DNA of 35,620 bases, taken from Candidatus Levyibacteriota bacterium. GTDB lineage: Bacteria > Patescibacteriota > Microgenomatia > Levybacterales > UBA12049. Both the position numbers and the translations under genes were made by a program. The DNA is taken from assembly GCA_027334565.1 (NCBI GenBank), contig DAHWUP010000008.1, positions 1 to 35,620 of the forward strand, read 5' to 3'. A model generated the notes under the pieces. It saw only the letters and a program-made list of their open reading frames with translations. It was not told the origin of the DNA and searched no databases. Positions 1-10,775 of this stretch are shown here, piece by piece. Numbering within the stretch: position 1 is the first letter of the stretch; each line of letters begins with the position of its first letter.

Positions 1-2718
1 TGTTCCCGTTCCGGTGGTGGTCAAACTTCCGGAGGTAGTGATGTTGCCGTTCTCATCAAGAGTAAACGTAGGAAGACCATTGCTCTCTACCACCAGAGCG
101 TTATTAACCTGGTTTAGGTTGGTGTCGTTGATGACAAAAGCGGCAGAGGCGGTTCCCGCATTGTTCAAGGTAAACGCCCTTGAGCTTCCGGATGCCAAAG
201 TAAAGGCGATGTTACCATACTGGTCGGTGGCATTGATGGTGTTACCGGATTGATAAGCCTGTTGTAAGGTGACGTTAAGAGCATTTGAAGAACAATCCGA
301 AAACTCATTATTAGAGTTTCTGCAGACCACGGTCCCGCCGATATTAGCCGAAAGATTGGGAAGTTGCGTCAGCGTATTGAGTACTATCTCCCCGGTGCCG
401 TTAGGGGAAATGGTTAAATTTTCATTCGGGCCGGTGGTGATATCGGTATTGACTCCGGATAGGGTCAAGTCCCCGGAGATAGTCGCATTGCCGGTGACTG
501 TCAACCCGCTTTGTCCGGTCAGTAGTCCTGCCGAGGTGATGGTTCCAGATCCGGAGGTGGTAAAGTTATCACCGAGGGTTGTCGGGAAAATTGTCGAACT
601 GGCGTTATTCCGACTGACAAAGCCAACCGTACCGGTCGTTTCGGTGGTGGTGATATCCCCTGAGCAGACAAGGGCTCCGGTCACATCAACGACGGTACAG
701 CCGGTATTAGATGAGCCTCCGGCAATGTCAACATTGCCATTAGCGTTAACCAGCAATGCCACCGCGCTGGTAGAGGCGTTAAGAATTGAAAATGTGGTGC
801 TATTCTCCACGAGTTGGTATTCGTATTGTCCTGCGCTGGTGTTGATAAAAGAAATCGATGGGGCAGAGTTGGCGATAGTAATGTTTCCTCCCGAGGTCGT
901 CTGGCCTGATAAATACAAATTGCGGTATTGCATGGTGGGAGAACCTAAGTCGTAAACGGCATTCTGGTCAGGGCCGATACTGCCGTGCACCTCGAGGGCA
1001 AAAGGGTTGTTGCTGGCATCAAGGTCGGTAGGAGTTGCTTGGATTCCGAGTCTTCCGTTCGGAATCAGTACGGTTCCAGATGAAAGATAATTCGTGTCAA
1101 CGGATGAACCGATGGTAATCGTGCCTGCAGAGGTGTTCCCAGCGCCAATATTGATATTGTTTGCATTACTTCCTCCTATATTGATAGTTTTAGAGGCGCT
1201 ACTTGTACCGATATTGATGTTTCCGGTGGTGCCTGTATCCAGCGTCAGATCGTTACTGCCGGAGGTTATGATATTGCCGGCACCCGAGAAAGTTAAGCTG
1301 GTTCCTTCGATGTTAAAGTTGTTGGCTACACCGGTAACCGAGTTTAAAACAGAAGCAAGCTGAATGTTCACCGTTCCCGCAGGATTTTCGTTGAGGTTAA
1401 AGTCACTGTTGGTAAAGTTTAGCGTATTGGTGGCTGTTGAGATGGGGGTGCCGTTTTCTTCGACCGTGGCGACGGCGAATGAGCCGACGCTGCCCCATTC
1501 GGGAACTCCGCTAATACCCATAATCAAAAATTGACCTGCCTGGCTTGCCGGTAGAGTGTTTAATAGATTGGTTCCTGAGGCATAAAGTAGGTCGCCGGTG
1601 GTATATGCGGTGATTCCTGTTCCTCCTACGGTCGGGGAGATGACGCCGTTTTTTATAGCCTCTCCGGCAACATTGCCGGTTGAGTCGATAGTTAATGTGT
1701 TAGAGACGTCCGCATCGGTAATACAGGAATCACAGCCTCCACGGTTAGCGACCGAAGCCAAAGTTGAAGTGTCACTGATAGTCAGACCGCTTATCGCGAT
1801 ATCGCTTCCGGCAATCAGATTAATATTTCCGCTTTGTCCTTGGAGTGTGGCAACAACCCCCGAGAGATCCGCCGAAATGGTCGGCGTTTGGCTTTGAGTG
1901 TTGGTGATGATGATATGGTCTCCTGCCTTGACCCCATAGATGATATTTGGGGCGGTGATGTTGCCTTTGAACAAGCCCTGACCCCCTACCAGTAAATTTT
2001 TACTCAACTCTGTATCTTCCCTGACCGTCAATGGTAAGGTGAATAGAATGCTGCCGGTGATTTTATAGCTACTGGTTTCGGCCGCCAGTACGCTCGGACC
2101 GCTTTGCGTAGCTTGAGCGATCTCCCTGGCCGTATTGGCTGCCTGATATTTCTGGTAGATAAACTTAATTCTGTTCTGCTGTGTTAGAATGCCAAGCACG
2201 ATTAAGGCGATACTAAGCGTTGCGATCGGGAATAGCCGTTTAAGTTTGGACGGGTGCTTAGTTTTGGAAATAGAGTCGTGGCCGGGGTGGAAGTATTTGT
2301 GCGAAAACTCGTCGCGATACATTTCACCTTCGACGAGCTTAAAGAGCTTTTCCCAAAAAGTCTTCTCTTCGGTTCGCGCAGGAGTTAATGGAGAAGAGGT
2401 CGCGTCCTCATCAATTAAGGGCGCGACCTCTTGTTTCTGCTCACCAAAAGACACGGCTCGCCCAGCCTGACTTAAGGTTTCATTAGCTTCGTTGACATTG
2501 AGTTTAACTTCAGAGGCTATCGGCTCCTGATTTGATCTATTCTCTAAGAATTTTTGAATTTGATACTCGGAATAATAGCTTTTACCGTTTCGAATGATCG
2601 AAGGAGATAATATGCCTCTTTTTTTCCAGGCGAGGATGACATTAACAGAAACCGCTAATTTTTCAGCAGCCTGCTGGATCGTTAATAATTTTGGATTGGC
2701 TGGGCGAGCTTGGTCCAT
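1..2718 (-). CDS. HTH (MerR/excisionase-like) - TM - large fibre/adhesin-like repeat protein, 3' end beyond window
   Basis: Read codon by codon: no stop in this frame from ATG at 2718 to base 1 (906 codons). N-term MDQARPANPKLLTIQQAAEKLAVSVNVILAWKKRGILSPSIIRNGKSYYSEYQIQKFL; TM KRLFPIATLSIALIVLGIL; then Gly/Ser/Thr/Asn-rich beta-type sequence, e.g. NINIGTSSASKTINIGGSNANNINIGAGNTSAGTITIG. Confidence 0.9.
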   Translation of the reverse strand, partial: MDQARPANPKLLTIQQAAEKLAVSVNVILAWKKRGILSPSIIRNGKSYYSEYQIQKFLENRSNQEPIASEVKLNVNEANETLSQAGRAVSFGEQKQEVAPLIDEDATSSPLTPARTEEKTFWEKLFKLVEGEMYRDEFSHKYFHPGHDSISKTKHPSKLKRLFPIATLSIALIVLGILTQQNRIKFIYQKYQAANTAREIAQATQSGPSVLAAETSSYKITGSILFTLPLTVREDTELSKNLLVGGQGLFKGNITAPNIIYGVKAGDHIIITNTQSQTPTISADLSGVVATLQGQSGNINLIAGSDIAISGLTISDTSTLASVANRGGCDSCITDADVSNTLTIDSTGNVAGEAIKNGVISPTVGGTGITAYTTGDLLYASGTNLLNTLPASQAGQFLIMGISGVPEWGSVGSFAVATVEENGTPISTATNTLNFTNSDFNLNENPAGTVNIQLASVLNSVTGVANNFNIEGTSLTFSGAGNIITSGSNDLTLDTGTTGNINIGTSSASKTINIGGSNANNINIGAGNTSAGTITIGSSVDTNYLSSGTVLIPNGRLGIQATPTDLDASNNPFALEVHGSIGPDQNAVYDLGSPTMQYRNLYLSGQTTSGGNITIANSAPSISFINTSAGQYEYQLVENSTTFSILNASTSAVALLVNANGNVDIAGGSSNTGCTVVDVTGALVCSGDITTTETTGTVGFVSRNNASSTIFPTTLGDNFTTSGSGTITSAGLLTGQSGLTVTGNATISGDLTLSGVNTDITTGPNENLTISPNGTGEIVLNTLTQLPNLSANIGGTVVCRNSNNEFSDCSSNALNVTLQQAYQSGNTINATDQYGNIAFTLASGSSRAFTLNNAGTASAAFVINDTNLNQVNNALVVESNGLPTFTLDENGNITTSGSLTTTGTGT

Positions 2719-2813
2719 TAGATTTTAACCTAAATGAATTTTTTAATGGGCCAAAAAATTTAAATCTAAAATAAATTCACTTGTGAAAACTATAAATTTT
2801 TTAGCCTAGATTT

Positions 2814-2842
2814 ACTCTATTTGTTTTTATAATAGTAGTCAA
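2814..2842 (-). promoter_or_regulatory. possible promoter of the HTH-fibre gene (TTGACT-17-TAGAGT)
   Basis: Minus-strand -35 at 2837-2842 and -10 at 2814-2819, 17-nt spacer; weak -10. Confidence 0.3.
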
Positions 2843-3058
2843 TAGGTCAGACCATATCATTTAGCTTCAAAATGGCTTTATGGTGGAATTACGATAAATA
2901 CCGATTTAACAACATTATCTTTAATATATGCATATATTTAATGTTCTTAAAAATGATATTAGACTTTTAATATTAATTAATTTTATTTGCATGTACATTT
3001 TTGAAGCTAATTCGTATTTTTTTTCGTGAAAAATAGGCACTAATTACATAAAAAGGGG

Positions 3059-3358
3059 TTATTCTTCGGGGGTTATGGGGGAGCTTTCGTCAACAAAAAG
3101 AGATTCAATTCCCAAGAATACATGAACTACGTCTTGTTTGACTTTCATAATTGCTTGTTCGATTTTTATCTCTTTAATTTTTTGACCGTTTTTGTATAAA
3201 GAAATTTCTTGGTTGATGATCGAAATAAAATTTGCATGCATCGGGTAGACGTCAAAACGGCCGACTTCGTTAAAGGAGCTTACCCGGTCTACCTCGCCAT
3301 CGAAAATGACATTTTCGGTGTCCCGGACAATTACCCTAATTAGTTTATGGTTTGACAT
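3059..3358 (-). CDS. atpC: F1 ATP synthase epsilon subunit (short, beta-sandwich domain only)
   Basis: Last gene of the atp operon; 99 aa, VIFDGEVDRVSSFNEVGRFDVYPMHANFISII resembles the epsilon N-terminal domain. Confidence 0.85.
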   Translation of the reverse strand: MSNHKLIRVIVRDTENVIFDGEVDRVSSFNEVGRFDVYPMHANFISIINQEISLYKNGQKIKEIKIEQAIMKVKQDVVHVFLGIESLFVDESSPITPEE

Positions 3359-3360
3359 AT

Positions 3361-4860
<1,500 letters not shown>

Positions 4861-5751
4861 TTATGTCTCCCATAGTGCCGCTCCCGAGATAGTTTCAAGC
4901 TGTTTCTTGTTGATCAGAGCGTGTCTTAAGCGAATTTTTAACCTGTTTAAGACCTTTGTCTGTTCTTCAATGTTAAGTAGTGCCTGTTCCATCGCGTTGA
5001 CCCTCGAAACGTCCCTTGCAAGCTGGTTTTCAAGCAGGGTCTGGGAGAACAGATTGGTCATAATCTGCGTCTCGAAGAAGTGGAAGATCTTCTCAAGGGT
5101 TGGTTCGAAGATGAAGCGGTCCTCCCTGGCAACCGGTGCAAGTCCTTCGGTTTCAAAAATGTCCTCTCCGGTGATGCTGGTTTCGGCCGGAGCCTGTTTG
5201 ACGACGTTTCCGAATTTCCCGTAATAGACGTGAACGTTTTCATATTGCAGAAATTTGTTCATCAGTCTTTTAATGTGGCTAATATCCACCTTGGTGTCCG
5301 GGATTTCAAAGTATTCGTACGGTTTGGTCAGGCGCGCGCCGTCGTACATTTCTTTTCCGGCGCTGCCGATAATCGCGACGTCGGCGTTGACCGCTTCGTG
5401 TTTTTTTAAGTCGTGACTGAACAGTTTGAAAGTTTGTTGAGTGACCGGACCATACAGTTTTCCGTTTGAAGATAGGTAAACCATCAGGTTTTTACCCCTT
5501 TTTTGTAAAAGGGGGGCCAAACTTTTGTCTCCCTTTTTGCGTTTTTCCAGAAGATCATCCACTTCCCGGATATACGAAGCTTTAAGGTCGACGAATACGT
5601 CGGAGAGGTCAACCAGATATCCGCGGGTCCTAAGTACGGAGCTTTTAATCCTCTGCATTTCCATAGCCGCAATTTCCTCATATGATTCCGCGAGGTCTTT
5701 GATACTATTTAGGGCTTCTAGTTCCTCAACAATCAGCTTTCTTTGTGCCAT
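4861..5751 (-). CDS. atpG: F1 ATP synthase gamma subunit (divergent)
   Basis: Position between alpha and beta genes; C-term RVNAMEQALLNIEEQTKVLNRLKIRLRHALINKKQLETISGAA resembles the gamma C-terminal helix. Confidence 0.88.
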   Translation of the reverse strand: MAQRKLIVEELEALNSIKDLAESYEEIAAMEMQRIKSSVLRTRGYLVDLSDVFVDLKASYIREVDDLLEKRKKGDKSLAPLLQKRGKNLMVYLSSNGKLYGPVTQQTFKLFSHDLKKHEAVNADVAIIGSAGKEMYDGARLTKPYEYFEIPDTKVDISHIKRLMNKFLQYENVHVYYGKFGNVVKQAPAETSITGEDIFETEGLAPVAREDRFIFEPTLEKIFHFFETQIMTNLFSQTLLENQLARDVSRVNAMEQALLNIEEQTKVLNRLKIRLRHALINKKQLETISGAALWET

Positions 5752-5760
5752 AGGTCAAAA

Positions 5761-7236
5761 TCAAGTCCCTTTTGCAAGATTCAGTAAATGCTCTTTATCG
5801 TTCAAGACGTTGGCGTTGAGCGTTTTAAGGTCTTTCGCTCCGTCGATTATCTCGTATAAAATTTTTTGCTTTCCCCTGTCGTAGGCGGCGGCGATAAGAC
5901 CGTTTTTAATCTGAGTAAGTGCGATTTTGTTCGAGATTAAATTTTGCAAAATCATTGAGATTAAAATCATCTGGACCGGTTTTGGAACGATAAGCTGATA
6001 GGGTTGGTTTAGGAAGCTGTATACCAAATCACCCAATCTTAAGTCCCTTTTGACATCGTCGGTTAATTCTTGGCCGAAGTGGGAAAGATTTTGCAGCTTA
6101 TCGTAATTAGCCAAAAAAGCCACTAGGCTTTCGTTGAGCTCTCTTGAGAGCGGATCAAGCGTTTGTCTTCCGACCCTGGTGACCGATAGCGGAAGGTTGA
6201 TTGCCGGTCTTAAGCCTTGATAATAAATGTTGCTATCGAGATAAACGTGTCCGTCGGTTATTCCCATGACGTTGGTCGAAATATAGCCGGTGAAGTCACC
6301 CTCGACTATTTCCACCACCGGAAGACAGGTGATTGCCACCTGGCCGGCTGTAGGATGCTTAAAGTTTCCGGCTCTTTCCAGAAGCCTTGAGTGGGTGTAG
6401 AAGATGTCGCCCGGATACGAATCGCGGCCGGGAAACCTGCGTGCAAGGAGCGAAATCTCCCGGTAAAATTTTGCGTGCGTGGACAAATCGTCAAGGATCA
6501 AAAGCGTATTGATCCCAAGATCACGGAAATATTCGGCAATAGCCATGGCAGTGTAGGGGGTTTGGTAGATTAAACTCTGAGAGTCGTAGGAGCTGGTGGC
6601 TACAATAATTACCTTATCTTTGATCTTTTCATCTATGAAAAATTGCTGCAAGCGTTTAATGTCGCTCTTTTTCTTGGCAATCGCCGCGTAAATGCATATT
6701 ACGCCCTCATAGGCCTGGCGTTTGATAGCTGTCATTAATACCGACGTTTTTCCGGTTTTTCGGTCGCCGATGACCAGTTCCCTTTGTCCTACACCCAAAG
6801 GAAGCAATAAATCGATGAAGGTGATTCCCGTAAGGAGTTGTTTGGTGATTTTCTGTCTGCCGGAAATACCTATGGGGTTGGCGTCAAGCGGTCTTACTTC
6901 GGTCGGGGAGGTGAAACTTTGGCTTGGATCAAGAGGTTCGCCCAAAGGGTTTATCGCATGCCCCAAAAGCTCTTTACCGACGGGAATGGATAGCATCTTA
7001 TCGGTTCTGGTCACGCGGGTGCCTACTTTGACCGGTTCGTTGGAAAAGATCCTTGCTTCAACCTTTCCGCGGTTTATGGTTGAGACCTCGCCTTTTTGTC
7101 CTCCTTCGAACAAAATGATCTCATGGGTTTTAACCTTGGGAAGCCCGTCGATAAAAACGATCGGGTGGCTGACCTGGTAGACGATCCCGTATTCACCCGT
7201 TTTCTGCAAATATTGATTAAACTGTTGCGTGTCCAT
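5761..7236 (-). CDS. atpA: F1 ATP synthase alpha subunit
   Basis: GVGQRELVIGDRKTGKTSV, PGRDSYPGDIFYTHSRLLERAGNF. Confidence 0.96.
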   Translation of the reverse strand: MDTQQFNQYLQKTGEYGIVYQVSHPIVFIDGLPKVKTHEIILFEGGQKGEVSTINRGKVEARIFSNEPVKVGTRVTRTDKMLSIPVGKELLGHAINPLGEPLDPSQSFTSPTEVRPLDANPIGISGRQKITKQLLTGITFIDLLLPLGVGQRELVIGDRKTGKTSVLMTAIKRQAYEGVICIYAAIAKKKSDIKRLQQFFIDEKIKDKVIIVATSSYDSQSLIYQTPYTAMAIAEYFRDLGINTLLILDDLSTHAKFYREISLLARRFPGRDSYPGDIFYTHSRLLERAGNFKHPTAGQVAITCLPVVEIVEGDFTGYISTNVMGITDGHVYLDSNIYYQGLRPAINLPLSVTRVGRQTLDPLSRELNESLVAFLANYDKLQNLSHFGQELTDDVKRDLRLGDLVYSFLNQPYQLIVPKPVQMILISMILQNLISNKIALTQIKNGLIAAAYDRGKQKILYEIIDGAKDLKTLNANVLNDKEHLLNLAKGT

Positions 7237-7248
7237 AAGCCTTAAAGT

Positions 7249-7779
7249 TTAGGCCGCCGGAACTTGGCGTTTAGCAACTGGTGAGGGTTTACTAGCAGCC
7301 TCCGTGGCCAAAGCATCTTTAACAATCTTGGCAAATTTCTCCCTTAGTGTACAATCCAAATACTTACCGTTAAAATTAATCATTGCCCCGCCGATGATAT
7401 CGGGCGCCACCTCAATGTCGAAGATGAATTGTTTCTTAAGGTTAAGGCTGAACCATTCATCCAAGAGCTTTAGCGTTTCTTCGTTCGGCTCAAAAGCCAG
7501 CGTAATGGATAGGACGGGAAGTTTGCCGATTTGTTCCTGAAGCCTTTCCAAAAAATCCTTCAGCGCAGAGACGGAATTGACATTGACATGGCTGTTTCGA
7601 AGCAAAACCATGAACCTGTCTTTCTTATCAATGCCCAGGTTGTCCACCAAAGCTTTTTCCAGATTGAAACCCGTTTCGTAGAGTCCATCGCTAAGGTTTG
7701 AGAGCCTTAAAGAGAAGTCGTTTGCTTCAAGTTTTGTATGGAAAAAAAAGGATAATTCTACATCCCCCATTTTAATCAA
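7249..7779 (-). CDS. atpH: F1 ATP synthase delta subunit
   Basis: Operon position; VAPDIIGGAMINFNGKYLDCTLREKF resembles the delta C-terminal motif. Confidence 0.8.
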   Translation of the reverse strand: MIKMGDVELSFFFHTKLEANDFSLRLSNLSDGLYETGFNLEKALVDNLGIDKKDRFMVLLRNSHVNVNSVSALKDFLERLQEQIGKLPVLSITLAFEPNEETLKLLDEWFSLNLKKQFIFDIEVAPDIIGGAMINFNGKYLDCTLREKFAKIVKDALATEAASKPSPVAKRQVPAA

Positions 7780-8410
7780 AAACTCCTTCCGCTTTAGCTT
7801 TTTCTAAAGAATCGGTCAGGAGTTTTTGGTGATCGGTTAAGGAAAGAGATTTATTGAACAAGTCCTGTGAGGCTTTCTCGACGATTTTTTTTACCAGCTC
7901 TTCGGTTTCTTTCATTCGTGTTTGCTTATATGCCTCAAGTTCTTTTTGAAGGTCCGGTAAAAGACTTTGTCTGAAACTTTGGATCTGTTGTTGCAGGTCC
8001 GCCTTAAGTCCTTCCGAGGCTTGTTTAAAATCCGCGAGCGAAGTGTTGGAAATTTGTCTAAGCGAAGCGGAATAGTCGTTCATAAATCTGGTTGCCATAT
8101 CCACGGATTCTTTCTGGATTTGTTTGACCAGCTCCGACAGCGCTCGGTCTATTTCTTCTTTTGAGGTTTGCTGGACATATTGCGCACCGGTTACGATTTT
8201 GTTCGCTTCTGCCGTGGCGTCTTCCAGGATTTTCCTCTCCTTGGTAAGGGCGTCGTCAACGATTTGGTGGTAGCCGGTGTCTTCCTTGGTTTCGGTTTGT
8301 TCAAGTTTCTTCTCACGTCTGCGAAGACCCAGGAAGTAATATAAAGTGAAAGCGAGGATGATCAGTTCGAAAGCGAGTATTAAACCCTGGAAATAAATTA
8401 TGGGCAGCAT
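7772..8410 (-). CDS. atpF: Fo ATP synthase b subunit
   Basis: N-terminal TM followed by a long charged coiled coil; overlaps atpH by 8 bp. Confidence 0.8.
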   Translation of the reverse strand: MLPIIYFQGLILAFELIILAFTLYYFLGLRRREKKLEQTETKEDTGYHQIVDDALTKERKILEDATAEANKIVTGAQYVQQTSKEEIDRALSELVKQIQKESVDMATRFMNDYSASLRQISNTSLADFKQASEGLKADLQQQIQSFRQSLLPDLQKELEAYKQTRMKETEELVKKIVEKASQDLFNKSLSLTDHQKLLTDSLEKAKAEGVFD

Positions 8411-8418
8411 ATGCTTCT

Positions 8419-8448
8419 ATTTTATACATCTTTAAACGAAAAAAACAA
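8419..8448 (-). promoter_or_regulatory. putative promoter of the atpFHAGDC operon (TTGTTT-18-TAAAAT), 8 nt before the atpF ATG
   Basis: Minus-strand hexamers at 8443-8448 and 8419-8424. Confidence 0.5.
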
Positions 8449-8503
8449 CTCGTAACTTAAGTGTTGAAAAGAATTTTTAGAATAGTATACTTGTTGTGGG
8501 CTT

Positions 8504-9349
8504 ATGCCTGAACTTCCGGAAGTTGAAACACTAAAACTGGGTTTACAGAAATATCTTGTCGGACACAAAATCGAAGGTATTGAAGTACGCGTTGCCAAAA
8601 TCTTACAGGGCGATACCAAAAATGTCATCGGCCAAAAGGTAACCGGTATCCAGAGGGTCGGCAAGGGCTTAATTATCGAACTTGACGGCAATTATGACCT
8701 GGTAGTCCATTTAAAAATGACCGGACAAATGGTTTACCGTGACGGTTCAACCGCAAATCTGACTCTTTCCCCCAAAGTAGGGGGTAATACGCTTCCGTCA
8801 AAATATTCCCATGTGATTTTCACTCTGGACAAAGGTGCCAAGCTATATTTTAACGACCTTCGTCGCTTCGGCTACATTAAGGTCATCAAAAAAGAGGAGG
8901 TTAAAAACCTGTCTTTTTTCAAAGAGATGGGGCCGGAGCCTTTTAAAGATTTAACCCCTCAATTATTTGAAAACTTGCTCAAACGTTCAAGTGTTGCAAT
9001 TAAAGTATTTTTAATGGATCAAAAAAGGATCGGTGGGGTGGGAAACATTTATGCCAACGAAGCGTTATTTATGGCTGGAATCGATCCAAGGCATCCTGCC
9101 GACAATCTTTCCAAAGAAAAAGTTCAAAAGCTTTACGAGTCGATATTGGAGGTTTTGGAAAAAGGTTTAAAGTACGGAGGTTCGTCGGATGAAAATTTTG
9201 TCAACGTTTTAGGCCAGGACGGAGCCTATCAGCAGCATTTCTTGGCTTACGGAAGGGAAAAACAGAAATGCTCAATTTGCGGCGGGACGGTACACAAAAT
9301 CCAGCTTGGCGGAAGAGGAACATATTTTTGCCCTAATCACCAACGGTGA
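8504..9349 (+). CDS. mutM: formamidopyrimidine-DNA glycosylase
   Basis: N-term MPELPEVET, zinc finger CSICGG...CPNHQ. Confidence 0.97.
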   Translation: MPELPEVETLKLGLQKYLVGHKIEGIEVRVAKILQGDTKNVIGQKVTGIQRVGKGLIIELDGNYDLVVHLKMTGQMVYRDGSTANLTLSPKVGGNTLPSKYSHVIFTLDKGAKLYFNDLRRFGYIKVIKKEEVKNLSFFKEMGPEPFKDLTPQLFENLLKRSSVAIKVFLMDQKRIGGVGNIYANEALFMAGIDPRHPADNLSKEKVQKLYESILEVLEKGLKYGGSSDENFVNVLGQDGAYQQHFLAYGREKQKCSICGGTVHKIQLGGRGTYFCPNHQR

Positions 9350-9544
9350 TTAAATTTCCCTTTCCTTGCTCTTTCCGAAGGGAAGCCTAATTCCGTTTGA
9401 AATTTCATTAATTCCGGTGTCCGGTAGTGTAAGGCCTTCCAAACCTTGGCGGCGGAACTCATCATAAAGACCTGTCCTATCACTATATCTAACCCTGGTT
9501 TGTCTGAAGCTATAGTTCCTTCCTCGCTGCTGTTTATGTCCCAT
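9350..9544 (-). CDS. small hypothetical protein (MGHKQQRGRNYSF...)
   Basis: 64-aa ORF; upstream TTGCAA-16-TAAAAT-8-ATG promoter architecture. Confidence 0.5.
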   Translation of the reverse strand: MGHKQQRGRNYSFRQTRVRYSDRTGLYDEFRRQGLEGLTLPDTGINEISNGIRLPFGKSKEREI

Positions 9545-9681
9545 AGGGAGTGATTTTAACATATCCGAAGCTTATTGCAAGTGGCCGGGGAAAAATGATT
9601 ATTCGGAAACTGTGATAGAATAATGCCATCGACGGTTGAGGTAGCATGCGAATGCACCCATAACCCATACCTTAAGGATTG

Positions 9682-10773
9682 ATGTTAAAATCGATTAGTT
9701 TACAGAATTTTAGAAGTTATAAAAAGCAGGAATTCAGCTTTGAAAAAACCACTCTGATAGTCGGTCCGAACACCTCGGGAAAAACTAATCTTATCGAAGC
9801 TGTTAATCTTCTTTCAACCGGGAAGAGTTTCAGGACGGACAAGGATCCTCAGATGATTGGTTTTGGTGATGATTTCGCCAGGGTCGTCGGGAAATTCGAC
9901 GATTTTTCGGCCGGCTCGGGACAAACTTTATCGCTTGAAGTGATTCTGACCAACGGACAGTATATGGGTGTGAAATCGCAATACAAAAAATTTACGGTCA
10001 ATGGTGTGCCGAGACGTCGTGTCGATTTTGCGTCAAACTTTCCGGCAGTTCTGTTTTCGCCTCAGGACTTGGAGATAATCATCGAGTCACCGTCCCTTCG
10101 AAGGAATTTTCTGGATGAGGTATTGGAAACGGTGGACAGAGATTACCGGATTGCCGTAATTTCATACCAAAAAGCACTAAGGCAAAGAAATGCTCTGCTA
10201 GAGAAAACAAGGGAAGAGGGCCGTCGGCTCGGAAAGCCTCTGGCGCAAAGAGATAAGGATTTCGAATATTGGGATAAGCTGGTTATCGAAAACGGACAGT
10301 TGATTACCCAAAAACGCGCAGAATTTATCGAATACTTCAACAATCTGGAAAAAAATATTTTTGACTGTTTGATCAAGTACGACGAAAGCGTTATTTCCAA
10401 AGAAAGACTCATCCAGTACGAGGAAGAAGAGGTCATGGCCGGTGTGACCCTGGTCGGACCGCACCGCGACGATTTTTCGGTTTTGATGTTCAATTCCTCC
10501 AGATCAAATACGCACGATGTCAAGTTTTACGGCTCTAGGGGACAACAGAGATTGGCTATTTTGCAGTTAAAAATTGCTCAAATAAAATTTGTGGAAGGAA
10601 TTCTTTCAAAGACCCCTGTTTTTATCATGGACGACATTTTTTCCGAACTCGACGAAGGTCATATTAACCTGATCCTTGAGCAAATAGATAAGCAGCAGAC
10701 GATTCTAACAACTACCCATGAGGAATTCGTTCCCAAGAAGATGTTAAAATCAATGAAGATAATAAGTTTTTAA
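9682..10773 (+). CDS. recF: DNA replication and repair protein RecF
   Basis: LQNFRSYKKQEF, Walker A GPNTSGKTNLIEA, SRGQQRLAILQLKIAQ, FIMDDIFSELDE. Confidence 0.95.
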   Translation: MLKSISLQNFRSYKKQEFSFEKTTLIVGPNTSGKTNLIEAVNLLSTGKSFRTDKDPQMIGFGDDFARVVGKFDDFSAGSGQTLSLEVILTNGQYMGVKSQYKKFTVNGVPRRRVDFASNFPAVLFSPQDLEIIIESPSLRRNFLDEVLETVDRDYRIAVISYQKALRQRNALLEKTREEGRRLGKPLAQRDKDFEYWDKLVIENGQLITQKRAEFIEYFNNLEKNIFDCLIKYDESVISKERLIQYEEEEVMAGVTLVGPHRDDFSVLMFNSSRSNTHDVKFYGSRGQQRLAILQLKIAQIKFVEGILSKTPVFIMDDIFSELDEGHINLILEQIDKQQTILTTTHEEFVPKKMLKSMKIISF

Positions 10774-10775
10774 TA

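Noticed and set aside
14-2470. Plus-strand ORFs at 14-253, 269-955, 1094-1363, 1598-1897, 2189-2470
   Set aside because: Antisense to the continuous 906-codon minus-strand ORF; compositionally odd (Val/Pro-rich) with no recognizable domain.
2456-2710. 12-nt inverted match GGCTCGCCCAGC / GCTGGGCGAGC about 240 bp apart
   Set aside because: Both copies lie in coding sequence without flanking duplications; no mobile-element features.
2923-2938. AATATATGCATATATT 16-bp palindrome in the AT-rich gap between the atp operon and fibre gene
   Set aside because: Low-complexity AT alternation makes chance palindromes likely; no other supporting signal.
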